From NCBI GenBank assembly GCA_963205275.1, contig CAUJIH010000022.1:1-64000 (forward strand): DNA of 64,000 bases, in the 5' to 3' direction. The position numbers and the translations under genes were made by a program. Numbering within the stretch: position 1 is the stretch's first letter; the number at the start of each line of letters is the position of its first letter. This stretch comes from Verrucomicrobiota bacterium (lineage in GTDB: Bacteria; Verrucomicrobiota; Verrucomicrobiia; Verrucomicrobiales; DEV007). Shown piece after piece: positions 23,692 to 33,678 of this stretch. The notes under the pieces were generated by a model. That model ran no database searches. It was not told the origin of the DNA and was given only the letters and a program-made list of their open reading frames with translations.

Positions 23692-26600
23692 TCAGGGATT
23701 TCCTTCTCCAGTCCGTCCCATGCTGAATAGGAATTTCAAATCCTCGAGTTCCAGATTTCGTGTGAATCCTTCCTCCCCGAGAACACTCGTCATCATCTCG
23801 CTCTTTTGACGTTGAAGAAGGCGAATCTTTTCCTCGACAGAATCCCGAACGAGTAAGCGGTAGGCATTGACTCGGCTCGTTTGTCCAATTCGATGGCAGC
23901 GATCGATGGCTTGACTCTCGACGGCGGGATTCCACCAAGGATCGTAGAGGATGACGTAGCTCGCCGCCGTCAGGTTGAGTCCACTTCCGCCCGCCTTGAG
24001 GGAGAGAAGGAAGGTCTTCGGATCCTTTGATTCTTGGAAATCGCTGATCACTTCGTGACGATTTTTCGTCTGCCCGGTGAGATAGCTGAAGGGACGGTCT
24101 CGTTCTTCCAACTCCTCTTTGATGATATCGAGCATGGAAACGAATTGGCTGAATACCAAGACCTTGTGCCCCTCTTCGTGAAGTTGATCGAGTAGATAAA
24201 AGAGAGTGTGGAGCTTCGCACTCTCCTCGAATCGAAGCTTTGGATCGAGCAATCCTGGATGACAGCAAATCTGGCGCAGTCGCATCAGGCCTTGGAGAAT
24301 GACGAAGCTGTTTTTTCGCAGACTTTCGTCGCTCTCGATTCCGAGCAGAATTTTCTGAATGCGTTCGAGTTCAGCCTGATAGCTGGCGATTTGGACGCCT
24401 TCCATCTGGCTAAAGACATCTTCTTCGATTTTTGCCGGGAGATCGAGAGCCACCTCACCCTTCGTCCGACGGAGAAGGAAGGGGCGAAGTCGAGCCGTCA
24501 GGCGCGTTTGTGAAAGATTGTCCTTTCGTCGATCAAATTGGTCTCGAAAGTATTTTTTATCCCCGAGGATTCCCGGCATTGCAAAGCTCATCAAGCTCCA
24601 GACGTCGAGAAGGCGATTCTCGATGGGGGTCCCGGTTAGGACGAGCCGGTTTTCACCTTGCAGTGAACGAGCGGCCTTAGCCGCTTTTGAGTCGGGATTT
24701 TTGATCTGCTGTCCTTCATCGAGGATGATGCCCAGCCAGTGAATCCCTTTTAGCTCGTCAGCACATGTGCGGAGCTGGCTGTAATTGACCACTAGTAAGT
24801 CGATGTCTTTTCCAAGTCGCTCGACCTCAAGTTCGACTTTATTCCGCAGAACTTGGACACGAATCGACGGAGCGGCTTTCTTAACCTCATCTCCCCAGAC
24901 ATCCAGAACCGACTTCGGACAGACGACGAGGCTAGGTTGATTACGGTTTCCTCCACCATTCTCACGCATCCAGAGTAGCCAAGTGAGGGCTTGGATCGTT
25001 TTCCCCAATCCCATGTCGTCGGCGAGAATCCCACCGAAACGATTCACTGAAAGGTAGGAGAGGAAGTGAAAACCCTCGATCTGATAGGGGCGCAAATGCA
25101 CATTCAGCTCCGAGGGGATTTCTGGCCGAACTTGCAGCGTCACATTCATCGCTTGGGTTGAAATTTTCTCCCATGCGGACGAATCGAAAATCTCCTTCGC
25201 TCCACCTTCGGCCAACTGTAGGGCGTGCAGGCGATGCGTATCCCCCGTGAGATCGAAAGGATCGAGGCCGATTCGGGCGATCGCCTCTTTCTGCTCATCA
25301 CTGAGGCTCATTTTTAACCGCAGCCAGCCACCCCGCTCCATGCGTACGAATTCTCCGCGAGCCTGAACTAAAGAGCGAATCTCTGCCTGACTCAAATCCA
25401 TCCCCTCCACCTTCAGGACCACCTTCAGATCGAACCAGTCGATTTCCTGTCCGGTGATTTCAAAGCTGACGTGCGCTTCGACCGGATCGGCCTGCAGCGT
25501 GGCAAGATCGGCATCGGCGATGATCTGGATTTCTTCTGGCAGTGTGGAAAGCCACTCGGCGTAGCGCTCTGGAAAATTCTTGGTCACCCGAGCGCGATAG
25601 CAGCCGAGATTTCCATCGAAAACCGGCTGCATCGGTGCGATTAGGCGCAGGACGCGACGCTGTAGGCTGCGATCATAGCGGACGATCTGATCAGAACTGG
25701 CCTTCTCGTGATGCACAATTTCCCACCCCGCTCTGCCGAGCACTTCCTCGTGGGCACCGCTCTCATTGGAGGCGGTGATTTTCAGCAATATGTGATCGGT
25801 GCTGGTCGCTGTCGCAGAGGAGGATATGCCGAGATTGAAGGTAATCTGCAGTGCCTCTTCGCGGATCTTTTCTGAAAGAGTCGCGGGGATCGCGGCTCCT
25901 ATACGAGTGAGAAAGGCAACCCCGGATTCGCTTTCGATCACGCTGCGTGGAATGAGAAGCTGGGGATTGATCAGCGCCTCGTCACTTCGCCAGTATTCGG
26001 GACCTCGGAGTACCCACTCATCGCTAAGATAAAGGATTTCTTCGCCCGGTAGGATATGGAGCGTATGAGAAATTTCCTGATTGATTCCCATCATGAGCTG
26101 CAGAGAGTAGTCACCTGATGCAATCGGATCCACTCGACAGGTCCAGTGTAAACTCTCGGAGGCGAAGCGAATGACCTGATCGTCGAGATTCACGATCTGG
26201 CCGAGGAGTTCATTCTGGTGGAAAAAGCGATTGAGAAGGCGGCAGTTATCGATGTGGTCGAGGCTCATCGAACCGTCACGAGGATTATCTGCGAGCGAGG
26301 ACAGATGCCGGAATTCACCCCATAAGATCTCAGAAGCCGCTGACAGGCGGAATCCACCTCTGTCGTAGATTGTCTCTAGCTGACGGAACTGATCCGCATC
26401 TGCGATCTTCTCGAAGTAGGTCGAATTGGCGCGTCGGATGAGTAGTCGAGCCTCGCGGGTGCCGATGCGCAGTCGGCATTCTAGGTTCTCGACGGGATCT
26501 TCGAGAGGTCTTTTTTCGAAAGTCTCGATCTGGTAGCGCCATTCACTCTCTTCGCGTCGTCGTTCCCACTGGGCCATCTTCTGCTGCGTGCCTTCACGGT

Positions 26601-27192
26601 CGGTGATGGCCTCCAGAAAGGCTGGGATGGGATAGTTTTCACGTTCGAAAACATGCGCGATATAGTTCCAAAATTCGATGAGATCCTTCGGAGGTGTCGG
26701 CCAAATCGTCAGTGGATCAAAGGACTGCACGGGCCAGCGTGGATTGAGTCGGACGAGATCGGAATCAAAGATTTCGCGTTCGATTTCGAAACGGCGAAAG
26801 CGGCGTTCGATCTTGCTGAGATACTCATCTTCCTCTCCGGTGAGTCCGCGACCGAGTCTCTCCTCGATGATCTCGGTCAGCGTTTTCTCCTCGTGACTAT
26901 TCTGGGGAGTTTCAGGGAGATTCCCGTTCCGTGCGATGCGCTCCAGCATGGTCGCATACAGGGCGGCTCGACCAGAGTCGCTCTTATCGTCTGCCTGGCC
27001 GACCCAGTCATTCCCCTGAAGGCGAATGCGGGCGCGACAGGTCCAGTCGTCGTCTTTGACGAGACCTTCGAAGAAGATGTGATTCCCGTGAATCTGGGTG
27101 ACAGCTCCTTCTCGCTGAAGTTTCTGGCCCTCGTTTTTTTCATCATCAGAGAAAGAGTTTAGGAAATCGAGGGTCGAACGATCAAGCTTCAT
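23692..27192 (-). CDS. SNF2-family DNA helicase/translocase with long N-terminal region
   Basis: The 1166-residue protein carries a full SNF2 ATPase in its last 480 residues: ILADDMGLGKTIQAL (motif I, near 724), ILDEGQQIKNP (motif II, DEGQ rather than the common DEAQ/DEAH), LTGTPIENRL (motif III), then LSLKAGGSGLNLT and AIDRCHRIGQT (motifs V and VI). The first 690 residues are alpha/beta and charged, with no zinc-finger SWIM motif and no homology that I can name. Bacterial SNF2 proteins of this size remodel protein-DNA or RNA polymerase complexes, and some belong to phage defence. No defence partner genes flank it, so a general role in transcription or repair is more likely. Confidence 0.88.
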   Translation of the reverse strand: MKLDRSTLDFLNSFSDDEKNEGQKLQREGAVTQIHGNHIFFEGLVKDDDWTCRARIRLQGNDWVGQADDKSDSGRAALYATMLERIARNGNLPETPQNSHEEKTLTEIIEERLGRGLTGEEDEYLSKIERRFRRFEIEREIFDSDLVRLNPRWPVQSFDPLTIWPTPPKDLIEFWNYIAHVFERENYPIPAFLEAITDREGTQQKMAQWERRREESEWRYQIETFEKRPLEDPVENLECRLRIGTREARLLIRRANSTYFEKIADADQFRQLETIYDRGGFRLSAASEILWGEFRHLSSLADNPRDGSMSLDHIDNCRLLNRFFHQNELLGQIVNLDDQVIRFASESLHWTCRVDPIASGDYSLQLMMGINQEISHTLHILPGEEILYLSDEWVLRGPEYWRSDEALINPQLLIPRSVIESESGVAFLTRIGAAIPATLSEKIREEALQITFNLGISSSATATSTDHILLKITASNESGAHEEVLGRAGWEIVHHEKASSDQIVRYDRSLQRRVLRLIAPMQPVFDGNLGCYRARVTKNFPERYAEWLSTLPEEIQIIADADLATLQADPVEAHVSFEITGQEIDWFDLKVVLKVEGMDLSQAEIRSLVQARGEFVRMERGGWLRLKMSLSDEQKEAIARIGLDPFDLTGDTHRLHALQLAEGGAKEIFDSSAWEKISTQAMNVTLQVRPEIPSELNVHLRPYQIEGFHFLSYLSVNRFGGILADDMGLGKTIQALTWLLWMRENGGGNRNQPSLVVCPKSVLDVWGDEVKKAAPSIRVQVLRNKVELEVERLGKDIDLLVVNYSQLRTCADELKGIHWLGIILDEGQQIKNPDSKAAKAARSLQGENRLVLTGTPIENRLLDVWSLMSFAMPGILGDKKYFRDQFDRRKDNLSQTRLTARLRPFLLRRTKGEVALDLPAKIEEDVFSQMEGVQIASYQAELERIQKILLGIESDESLRKNSFVILQGLMRLRQICCHPGLLDPKLRFEESAKLHTLFYLLDQLHEEGHKVLVFSQFVSMLDIIKEELEERDRPFSYLTGQTKNRHEVISDFQESKDPKTFLLSLKAGGSGLNLTAASYVILYDPWWNPAVESQAIDRCHRIGQTSRVNAYRLLVRDSVEEKIRLLQRQKSEMMTSVLGEEGFTRNLELEDLKFLFSMGRTGEGNP

Positions 27193-27355
27193 ACGAAGGA
27201 GAGAGGGGAAAGGCAGGAGAACAGCGCGAAGCCGGTGAAGATGTGAAATACGAAGTCAGGAGATAATAAGAAGAGATGATACGCCGGGAAAAAGGCGGTC
27301 GGTAAGGTGGCGCAGGCGAGGGAAAGAGTCAACCTGTGGGGCAAAAGATCATCGT

Positions 27356-27379
27356 GAGATCACCGTTGAGATCACCGTT
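27356..27379. repeat. Two tandem copies of GAGATCACCGTT
   Basis: The 12-mer is repeated head to tail at 27356-27367 and 27368-27379 within the 300-base spacer between the divergent SNF2 and cytochrome genes. It may be a simple replication-slippage duplication or a paired binding site. The rest of this spacer holds nothing clear. Confidence 0.5.
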
Positions 27380-27492
27380 GAGCATTGGGTCTGTGTCGAA
27401 GGCGTGATCGATTCAGTGGGAAGGTAACTCCATTCCATGAACAGAAAAACGATGGGCAGGCGATTCGATCAGGGCTATCATTTCGACTGCCT

Positions 27493-29892
27493 GTGAAGTT
27501 TCGTATCCCCCATCTCTTGCTCCTAGTCGCGCTGCTCCTGTGCTCCTGCCGCCGCGAAGAAGATCGTGAAGTTCACGGATCGACGGCGGGACCGGATCTT
27601 CCGCCCGTCGGGGTCTATCATGAGAACCCAAAAGCGACTTTCATCGGACACGAGAGTTGCAAGAGCTGTCACGAGCCAGAGTATCGCGACTGGCTGCTCA
27701 GCGATCACCATCGTGCGATGGCAGCAGCGACTCCGGAAAATGTTCTGGGCGATTTCAACGACGTGGAGTTCGAGCACTTCGGTCAGAAATTTCGCTTTTT
27801 TAGAAAGGGAGAAGAATACTGGATCAATGCGTTGGATGCGGAGGGGAACCCGCAGGATATGAAGGTCGAATACACCTTCGGTCACTACCCCTTGCAGCAG
27901 TATCTGATTCCTTTCCCCGGTGGTCGTCTTCAGGCTCTGCAAGTGTGCTGGGACAGCCGTCCGAAGGAGGAAGGCGGGCAGAGATGGTATCACCTGTATC
28001 CAGAGGAAGCGGTTCCGCCGGAGGATCCCCTGCATTGGACTCGTCGCCATTTCAATTGGAACTATATGTGCGCTGATTGTCATTCGACGCACTTGGACAA
28101 GGGCTTCGATGAAAATACGATGAGTTATCACACCCTCTGGTCGGAGATCAATGTGAGCTGTGAGGCCTGTCACGGCCCGGCTTCTGAGCATGTGAAGTGG
28201 GCGAAAGCGATGACTGCTCGATCCGGAAAGGCTACAGATCCGAATCAGGGTGATTTCGCTGAACTGAAAGACTACCTCTCGTCAAAGGGCTTGGTTGTCA
28301 GTCTGAAAGAACCGGATGAAGACGGCTCGTGGATGTGGACGAGGAATGAAACGACAGGACAGCCAGAACGTCGGCGGCAGCTACATTCGAATGTGCAGGT
28401 GGAGACCTGTGCCCCCTGCCATTCTCACCGTGAATTGCTGGAACCAGTCTTGAAACAAGGACAGCCCTATGCCGATACACATATCCCGTCGATTCTGAGA
28501 GAGCAGCTCTACCATGCCGATGGGCAATTGAAGGAAGAAACTTACGTCTATGGTTCCTTCGAGCAGAGTAAGATGTATCATTCCGGAGTCCGCTGCAGCG
28601 ATTGTCACAATCCGCACTCCATGAAGCTGGTAGCTCCGGGCAATGCGCTCTGCATCCGCTGTCACCTGCCAGATCGTTACGATACGCCGAAACACCACTT
28701 TCATCCCATCGGGAGTACGGGGGCGAGTTGCGTGGAATGTCACATGCCAACGCACACGTATATGGGGGTAGATGCACGCCGCGATCACAGCATTCGCATT
28801 CCCCGGCCAGACATCTCAGAGAAGATCGGTTCTCCGGACGCCTGTACGAAGTGCCATACAGAGAAGAATCAGGAGTGGGCCACAGAAAATTTCTTTCAAT
28901 GGTGGGGGCGTGGTCCTCGCAATGCTCACTATGGTGAAATTCTTGCTGCAGCACGACGAGGAGAGGCTGATTCCTTCGCTCCTCTCGCCGCCTTGGCTGC
29001 AGACTTGGAACGTCCGGCTCTCGCCAGAGCTGCTGCAGTCGAGACGGCTGCCCATCGCGGACCTTCACCGGAACTGACTCTGGTGATTCAGGGACGGCTT
29101 TCCGATCCCAATGCACGCGTGCGCGTCGAGGCGCTGACGGCTCTGCTCGACTATCCGGCGCATCAGAGGCTGGAGATGGCGGGGACTCTTCTGTCCGATC
29201 CGATGCGATCCGTTCGGACAGAAGCGGCTCGCGTTCTGGCGGCAGCTCATGCCGAGTTGAATCAAGCGCAGAGAGAGGCTTTTGAAAAAGCCTCAGCGGA
29301 GTTTCTTGCAAGAGAGACTGCGATTGCAGATCGCGGGGCAGGGCATCTCATGCGGGCAAATTTTTATCTCGATCTGGGGGAGAGGGAGAAAGCAGAGAGC
29401 GAGTTTCATATCGCCCAGAAGGTCGAGCCTGAGTTCCTCCCTGCCCGGATTCGCTACGCCGAAACTCTCGAGAGAGAAAATCGGATCAAAGAAGCCGAGG
29501 AGCAGTTCCGGGCAGCAATTCCCGCGATGATGACAGACAGTGATCGCGGAATCGCTCACGAGAGTTTATCGCGATTTCTCATTCGGCTGAAACGGTATGA
29601 TGAGGGACTCTCCGAGATGGAAATAGCGACGAAGCTCCAGCCTGAAAGTGCTCAGACGCAGTTTTTTTATGGAGTCGCGCTGAATTCGATGGGACGCTTC
29701 CCCGAGGCCCTGCCCTATCTGGAAAGGGCGCATCAGTTGGAGCCGCGCAGTCTGGAATATCTCACCGGACTCGCGACTATTTGTCGTGATGCGGGAAAAA
29801 TCGACTTGGCCTTGAAGTATGCGCGAGAGGCGCTGGCTCTCGTGCCTAGCGATCCGCAGTTGCGGGAGCTCGTGCGGAGCCTCGGTGAATAA
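27493..29892 (+). CDS. Octahaem cytochrome c lipoprotein with HEAT and TPR repeats
   Basis: The 799-residue protein is read from GTG 27493, which gives a lipoprotein signal (LLLVALLLCSC); a TTG at 27385 would add 36 residues without a signal. Eight CxxCH haem sites follow: CKSCH, CADCH, CEACH, CAPCH, CSDCH, CIRCH, CVECH and CTKCH (about 56 to 452). HEAT-like helices come next (about 495-585), then four to five TPR repeats to the end. The haem part resembles cytochrome c554/NrfB-type electron carriers. The repeats may dock it to partner enzymes on the membrane. No partner oxidoreductase is adjacent; a SNF2 gene is divergent. Confidence 0.88.
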   Translation: MKFRIPHLLLLVALLLCSCRREEDREVHGSTAGPDLPPVGVYHENPKATFIGHESCKSCHEPEYRDWLLSDHHRAMAAATPENVLGDFNDVEFEHFGQKFRFFRKGEEYWINALDAEGNPQDMKVEYTFGHYPLQQYLIPFPGGRLQALQVCWDSRPKEEGGQRWYHLYPEEAVPPEDPLHWTRRHFNWNYMCADCHSTHLDKGFDENTMSYHTLWSEINVSCEACHGPASEHVKWAKAMTARSGKATDPNQGDFAELKDYLSSKGLVVSLKEPDEDGSWMWTRNETTGQPERRRQLHSNVQVETCAPCHSHRELLEPVLKQGQPYADTHIPSILREQLYHADGQLKEETYVYGSFEQSKMYHSGVRCSDCHNPHSMKLVAPGNALCIRCHLPDRYDTPKHHFHPIGSTGASCVECHMPTHTYMGVDARRDHSIRIPRPDISEKIGSPDACTKCHTEKNQEWATENFFQWWGRGPRNAHYGEILAAARRGEADSFAPLAALAADLERPALARAAAVETAAHRGPSPELTLVIQGRLSDPNARVRVEALTALLDYPAHQRLEMAGTLLSDPMRSVRTEAARVLAAAHAELNQAQREAFEKASAEFLARETAIADRGAGHLMRANFYLDLGEREKAESEFHIAQKVEPEFLPARIRYAETLERENRIKEAEEQFRAAIPAMMTDSDRGIAHESLSRFLIRLKRYDEGLSEMEIATKLQPESAQTQFFYGVALNSMGRFPEALPYLERAHQLEPRSLEYLTGLATICRDAGKIDLALKYAREALALVPSDPQLRELVRSLGE

Positions 29893-30003
29893 GTGGATGA
29901 CATCGACTCGGAAGATTCGTTTTCTGTTTTCGGGACCGACGGAGGAAGAGGAAACAGACGAGGCTTTGAAGAGCTCATGAAGGCTTCGAAATAGGAGCCG
30001 GGG

Positions 30004-30033
30004 GAGTTCTCGTCGCGATGAAAAGGAGAACTC
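30004..30033. terminator. Inverted repeat between convergent genes
   Basis: GAGTTCTC (30004-30011) and GAGAACTC (30026-30033) form a perfect 8-bp stem in the 158-base gap between the octahaem cytochrome gene (plus) and folA (minus). There is no T-run after it on either side, so it is a weak bidirectional terminator or simply an RNA end structure. Confidence 0.4.
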
Positions 30034-30051
30034 TAGCGTCTCGACTCTGCC

Positions 30052-30528
30052 TCAGTGTTTAGCTTTCAGCCGCCTCAACTCGAAATCGTCGTCGCGGTAT
30101 AAAATCTCGATGAGCTCGAAGTCTGCTTCAAATTCCGGCAGAATCGTATCGCCAGCGTAGGGATGAAAGACATAGCTCAGCAACACTTCGTCACAGCGAG
30201 GTAATAACTCACGATAGATCTGTGCTCCGCCGATGATCGAGACCTCTGTCTCCTCCGTGACGAGGGCGAGGGCAGCGTCGCAGGTCGGAGTCAATTCAAA
30301 GCCATCGGGAGCGGTGGTTAGACTCGATGAAATCACGATATTCCTCCGTCCTGGCAAGGGACGGCCGAGCGACTCCATCGTTTTCCGCCCCATGATCACC
30401 GGATGCCCGATCGTTAGCTTTTTAAACCAGCGCAGATCGGCAGATAGCTGCCAGGGAAGTCCTCCGTCCTTCCCGATGACGCGGTTCGAGGCCATCGCCA
30501 CGACGGCTTTCAGTTTCGGTATGCTCAT
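30052..30528 (-). CDS. folA: Dihydrofolate reductase
   Basis: This enzyme reduces dihydrofolate to tetrahydrofolate with NADPH, replacing what ThyA consumes. The 158 residues are typical. Visible motifs are [22 protein letters not shown] (substrate and cofactor loop; Asp/Glu-bearing helix follows), the [23 protein letters not shown] site, and [24 protein letters not shown]. It overlaps the end of thyA by 4 bases, so the two are coupled and their products form the thymidylate cycle. Confidence 0.95.
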   Translation of the reverse strand: MSIPKLKAVVAMASNRVIGKDGGLPWQLSADLRWFKKLTIGHPVIMGRKTMESLGRPLPGRRNIVISSSLTTAPDGFELTPTCDAALALVTEETEVSIIGGAQIYRELLPRCDEVLLSYVFHPYAGDTILPEFEADFELIEILYRDDDFELRRLKAKH

Positions 30529-31325
30529 ACCGCGATGGGGGCCTTGATGGCGGGCCAGGGATCATAGTCGATCAGATCGAAGTCCTCGTAACGGAAGGCG
30601 TCGATCTCGGTCACGTCGGGATTGATGCGCATCGTTGGCAGTGGTCGTGGAGTACGCGTGAGCTGTTCGCGAGCCTGATCGAGATGATTTTTATACAGAT
30701 GCAGATCGCCGAAGGTGTGAACGAATTCTCCGGCTTTCAATCCGCAGACTTGAGCCACCATCATGGTGAGCAAGGCGTAGGAGGCGATGTTAAAAGGGAC
30801 TCCGAGAAAGAGGTCGGCGCTGCGCTGATAGAGCTGGCAGCTCAGCTCTCTGGTGCTGGTGTTCACGTAGAACTGGAACAGAGCATGACAGGGTGGCAGT
30901 GCCATCTTTTCCACGTCGGCGGGATTCCACGCACTGACGATCAGGCGTCGGCTCTCGGGTTGGGTGCGAATGGCGTCAATCACGCGAGCGATCTGGTCGA
31001 TGGCTTCGCCCGATGGAGTAGGCCAGGATCTCCATTGCTGGCCATACACGGGACCGAGGTCTCCGTTTTCATCCGCCCACTCATCCCAGATCGTGACGCC
31101 GTTTTCGTGAAGATACGCGATATTCGTGTCAGCTTTTAGAAACCAGAGCAGCTCGTGGATAATGGAGCGTAGGTGGAGCTTTTTTGTGGTGAGACAGGGA
31201 AAGCCTTCTCGGAGATCAAAGCGAGCCTGCGCCCCAAAGACGCCGATCGTACCGACGCCGGTGCGATCTTCGCGCTCCGAACCATGGTCTAGGACATGTT
31301 GCAGCAGATCGAGATAGGTTTTCAT
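30525..31325 (-). CDS. thyA: Thymidylate synthase
   Basis: The enzyme makes dTMP from dUMP with methylene-tetrahydrofolate. The 266 residues match the short (E. coli-like) form. Landmarks are EDRTGVGT (phosphate Arg), [15 protein letters not shown], the catalytic Cys in [12 protein letters not shown] (near 148), [20 protein letters not shown] and the C-terminal IKAPIAV that closes the active site. It lies between a LOG-family gene (12 bases upstream) and folA (4-base overlap) in one operon. Confidence 0.97.
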   Translation of the reverse strand: MKTYLDLLQHVLDHGSEREDRTGVGTIGVFGAQARFDLREGFPCLTTKKLHLRSIIHELLWFLKADTNIAYLHENGVTIWDEWADENGDLGPVYGQQWRSWPTPSGEAIDQIARVIDAIRTQPESRRLIVSAWNPADVEKMALPPCHALFQFYVNTSTRELSCQLYQRSADLFLGVPFNIASYALLTMMVAQVCGLKAGEFVHTFGDLHLYKNHLDQAREQLTRTPRPLPTMRINPDVTEIDAFRYEDFDLIDYDPWPAIKAPIAV

Positions 31326-31337
31326 ATCAGGAGCGTG

Positions 31338-31934
31338 TCAGGAGGGATGGGTATGTTGCCGAGAGTCGGTTGAAGCGGTGCGCTCCAGTTGATCCAACAG
31401 ATCGGGGATGCTGTCCGATACGAGAAAATCGGGACAGGCTCCGTCCACGGGGCGACCATAGTTTCCCTCCAGTTGGAGTCGGCGACAGAAGGAAATCAGA
31501 TCGTCATAGAAGCCATTCACGTTGAGCAATCCTATCGGTTTTGCCTGAATGTGCAGTCGATTCCAAGCGATCATCTCGAAGATTTCATCGAGAGTTCCGA
31601 ATCCACCGGGAAGAGCGATGAAGGCATCACTGAGGTCGGCCATTTTCTGCTTTCGGGTCGCCATATCGGGAACGAGTTCCAGCCGAGCGATCCCTCGGTG
31701 GCCGAGTTCGCGATTCATCAGGAGTTCCGGAATTACGCCGATTACTTCACCGTCCTTCTCGAGGCAGGCATCGGCCACGGCTCCCATCATTCCCAGGCTG
31801 CCGCCACCGTATACGAGACGAATCTTCTCCTCTGCAAGCTTGCGCCCCAGAGCGCGAGCGACGGCGATAAACGCAGGATCAGGACCGTCGTGAGCACCGC
31901 AAAAAATACAGAGAGAATGCAGGGTGAAAGGCAT
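31338..31934 (-). CDS. LOG-family (TIGR00730) nucleotide phosphoribohydrolase-like protein
   Basis: The 198-residue protein is read from ATG 31934 (MPFTLHSLCIFCGAHDG). The frame extends to 32048 but the extra residues look unlike the family. It has the LOG signatures GGGSLGMMGAVADA, a DM-xRK-xM helix and PGGFGTLDEIFE (near 110). Plant LOG homologues release free cytokinin bases from their riboside monophosphates, and bacterial ones hydrolyse AMP or IMP-type nucleotides. A place at the head of the thyA-folA operon suggests nucleotide housekeeping. Confidence 0.88.
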   Translation of the reverse strand: MPFTLHSLCIFCGAHDGPDPAFIAVARALGRKLAEEKIRLVYGGGSLGMMGAVADACLEKDGEVIGVIPELLMNRELGHRGIARLELVPDMATRKQKMADLSDAFIALPGGFGTLDEIFEMIAWNRLHIQAKPIGLLNVNGFYDDLISFCRRLQLEGNYGRPVDGACPDFLVSDSIPDLLDQLERTASTDSRQHTHPS

Positions 31935-32204
31935 ATGACAGGGTAGAGTGGAAAAGTCAACAGGGTCAAATCGAGTCGAGGTCAATGCAAGCTCTTCTTC
32001 GGGTGTCTCGCGGATCTCTTCCCATGACTGGACTCGATCTTTCCGCAATGCTTCATCCGCGTGTCAGTCGATTCGCTGGGGATGGTCGGCGGGAACAGTA
32101 AATCGCGGGATTCCTTCCATCCTTCATTCCATCCAGCCGATCTGTCATCAGAGGTGCGCACGGATTACGCCCCAGAACGCGTTGCTTTTCCGGAATCGAT
32201 GCGA

Positions 32205-33542
32205 TCACTCGACGGCTTCGCCGAGTAGCAAGATGCCTCCGACATTCCACAGATTTGGGGCGTATTTTTGCGGATTCTTGTCGAAATCAGGACGATTTTT
32301 TTCAAATAGTATCTGTCTCTTGTCCGGCGTGTCTTGATCGAGTGTTACGGTGACGGTATGAACGGTTTCCGGTGCCAGCCTCCGACTGGGGAAGAAACTC
32401 GCGAGCCGCTGATAGGTGCAGTAGCCGTCGATGCGTTTCGTGAGCTTGGATTCGTCTCCGTCGAGAGAGACCAAGAGCTGCCCCGAATCTGGTCCCAACA
32501 GGTCAAAAAATCCAATCACATGGCCGCGAAAGCGAAAAGTGAGGGAGTCTCCCGGTGTCGTGGCTCGCCAGATTTCAGGCAGACGCTCGGCGAAGCGCTT
32601 TTGAGTAGGATCGTCTGTATTGCTCAGATTTTTCCACTGCCCCGAGAGCATTTTTTGCCGAATCGGCACGATTTTCGCTGCCTCCCAGTTGTCGGAGCGC
32701 AGGGGAGCGATGCGTTCATGTTTTATCGGCGTTTTCGAAGCAGGTGTAATCGCTTTGATCACGTCCCATGCCCGAAATAGAGCCTCGGTGTAGAGAACAT
32801 GACCAGTTTCGAGAAAGGGATGGACGCCGTCGCCGGAAAAAATCATCGGATTCGCTTTCGAATGATCTGAATCAGCAGGAGAGTTAGCGGTCTTTCCCTC
32901 GGGCCGAGTTCCTTGGAAAATGAGACTTCCTTCGGTGATTCGACGAGCCACATCTACGCCGAAATCTACGCTCGGGATTCCATAGTGATCGGCCACCGCC
33001 TCCATCGCATCCGCAGAGCGTGAGCACTTCCCTGCTTGTGCATCTGCGAGATGCGGGGCGCTAATGGTATAAACAAAAACGATGTCAGTCTCGGGATTGG
33101 CTGCCCAAGTCTGGCGTACGATTCCCTCCATACAGCGCTGGATTTGCGAGGGATCTGTCGCTCCATCATTCACGGCGAATTCGACAAACAGCAAGTCCGG
33201 CTGATGAGCGAGCACCTGTGCTCCGACGCGGAACACTCCAAGATCCGACCCCGTTCCGCCGATGGCTGCATTGATCTGCGTCCACTTCACACTGGGGTAG
33301 AGTTCCTGAAGCTTCGCCAGTGATTGAACTCGCCAGCCTTCTGCCGCCGTGATGCTGCCGCCCAGATAGCCGACCCGAATCTCTCGACCATCCGCAGCGG
33401 TCGCCTTGCGTAGCACATTCGGCAGTCCTTTGCGTGAGTGGACTTCGACTGCTTTGCGCCGTGGACTTTCGCCGTTTTGGGAAAAGGATGGAACCGCAGG
33501 GAGTAGCACGAGAGCTGTGGCGAGAAGAGAGAGATAGCGCAT
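32205..33542 (-). CDS. Secreted SGNH/GDSL-type hydrolase with C-terminal extra domain
   Basis: The 445-residue protein has a signal peptide (YLSLLATALVLLPAVPSFSQ). It carries SGNH blocks: GYLGGSITAAEGW (block I Ser near 61), NAAIGGTGSD (block II Gly), LLFVEFAVND (block III Asn near 128) and GDGVHPFLETGHVL (block V Asp-x-x-His near 250). About 170 further residues (from LTFRFRGHVIGFFDL) look like a beta-rich domain, perhaps carbohydrate-binding. Exported SGNH enzymes in polysaccharide degraders usually remove acetyl groups from glycans. The gene stands alone. Confidence 0.88.
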   Translation of the reverse strand: MRYLSLLATALVLLPAVPSFSQNGESPRRKAVEVHSRKGLPNVLRKATAADGREIRVGYLGGSITAAEGWRVQSLAKLQELYPSVKWTQINAAIGGTGSDLGVFRVGAQVLAHQPDLLFVEFAVNDGATDPSQIQRCMEGIVRQTWAANPETDIVFVYTISAPHLADAQAGKCSRSADAMEAVADHYGIPSVDFGVDVARRITEGSLIFQGTRPEGKTANSPADSDHSKANPMIFSGDGVHPFLETGHVLYTEALFRAWDVIKAITPASKTPIKHERIAPLRSDNWEAAKIVPIRQKMLSGQWKNLSNTDDPTQKRFAERLPEIWRATTPGDSLTFRFRGHVIGFFDLLGPDSGQLLVSLDGDESKLTKRIDGYCTYQRLASFFPSRRLAPETVHTVTVTLDQDTPDKRQILFEKNRPDFDKNPQKYAPNLWNVGGILLLGEAVE

Positions 33543-33678
33543 GAAGAGATTTGGAATATATTTGCGGCTCTTCGATTTGTCTCAATCTGCGTGATCAGGT
33601 GATGAATTTTTGATGAGATTTTCCGAAATCGCATGACGTTTCATTCCCTTCCGCTTCGCTCGAGACGATGAATCTTCT

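Noticed and set aside
23692-27192. SNF2 gene as the core of a phage-defence island
   Set aside because: There are no DISARM-, Dnd- or Zorya-type partners on either side; the neighbours are secreted low-complexity proteins and a cytochrome.
28298-29311. Long minus-strand ORF of 337 codons opposite the octahaem cytochrome
   Set aside because: The plus strand encodes eight CxxCH motifs, HEAT and TPR repeats in this stretch. The minus frame is Arg/Ser/Pro-rich without any motif.
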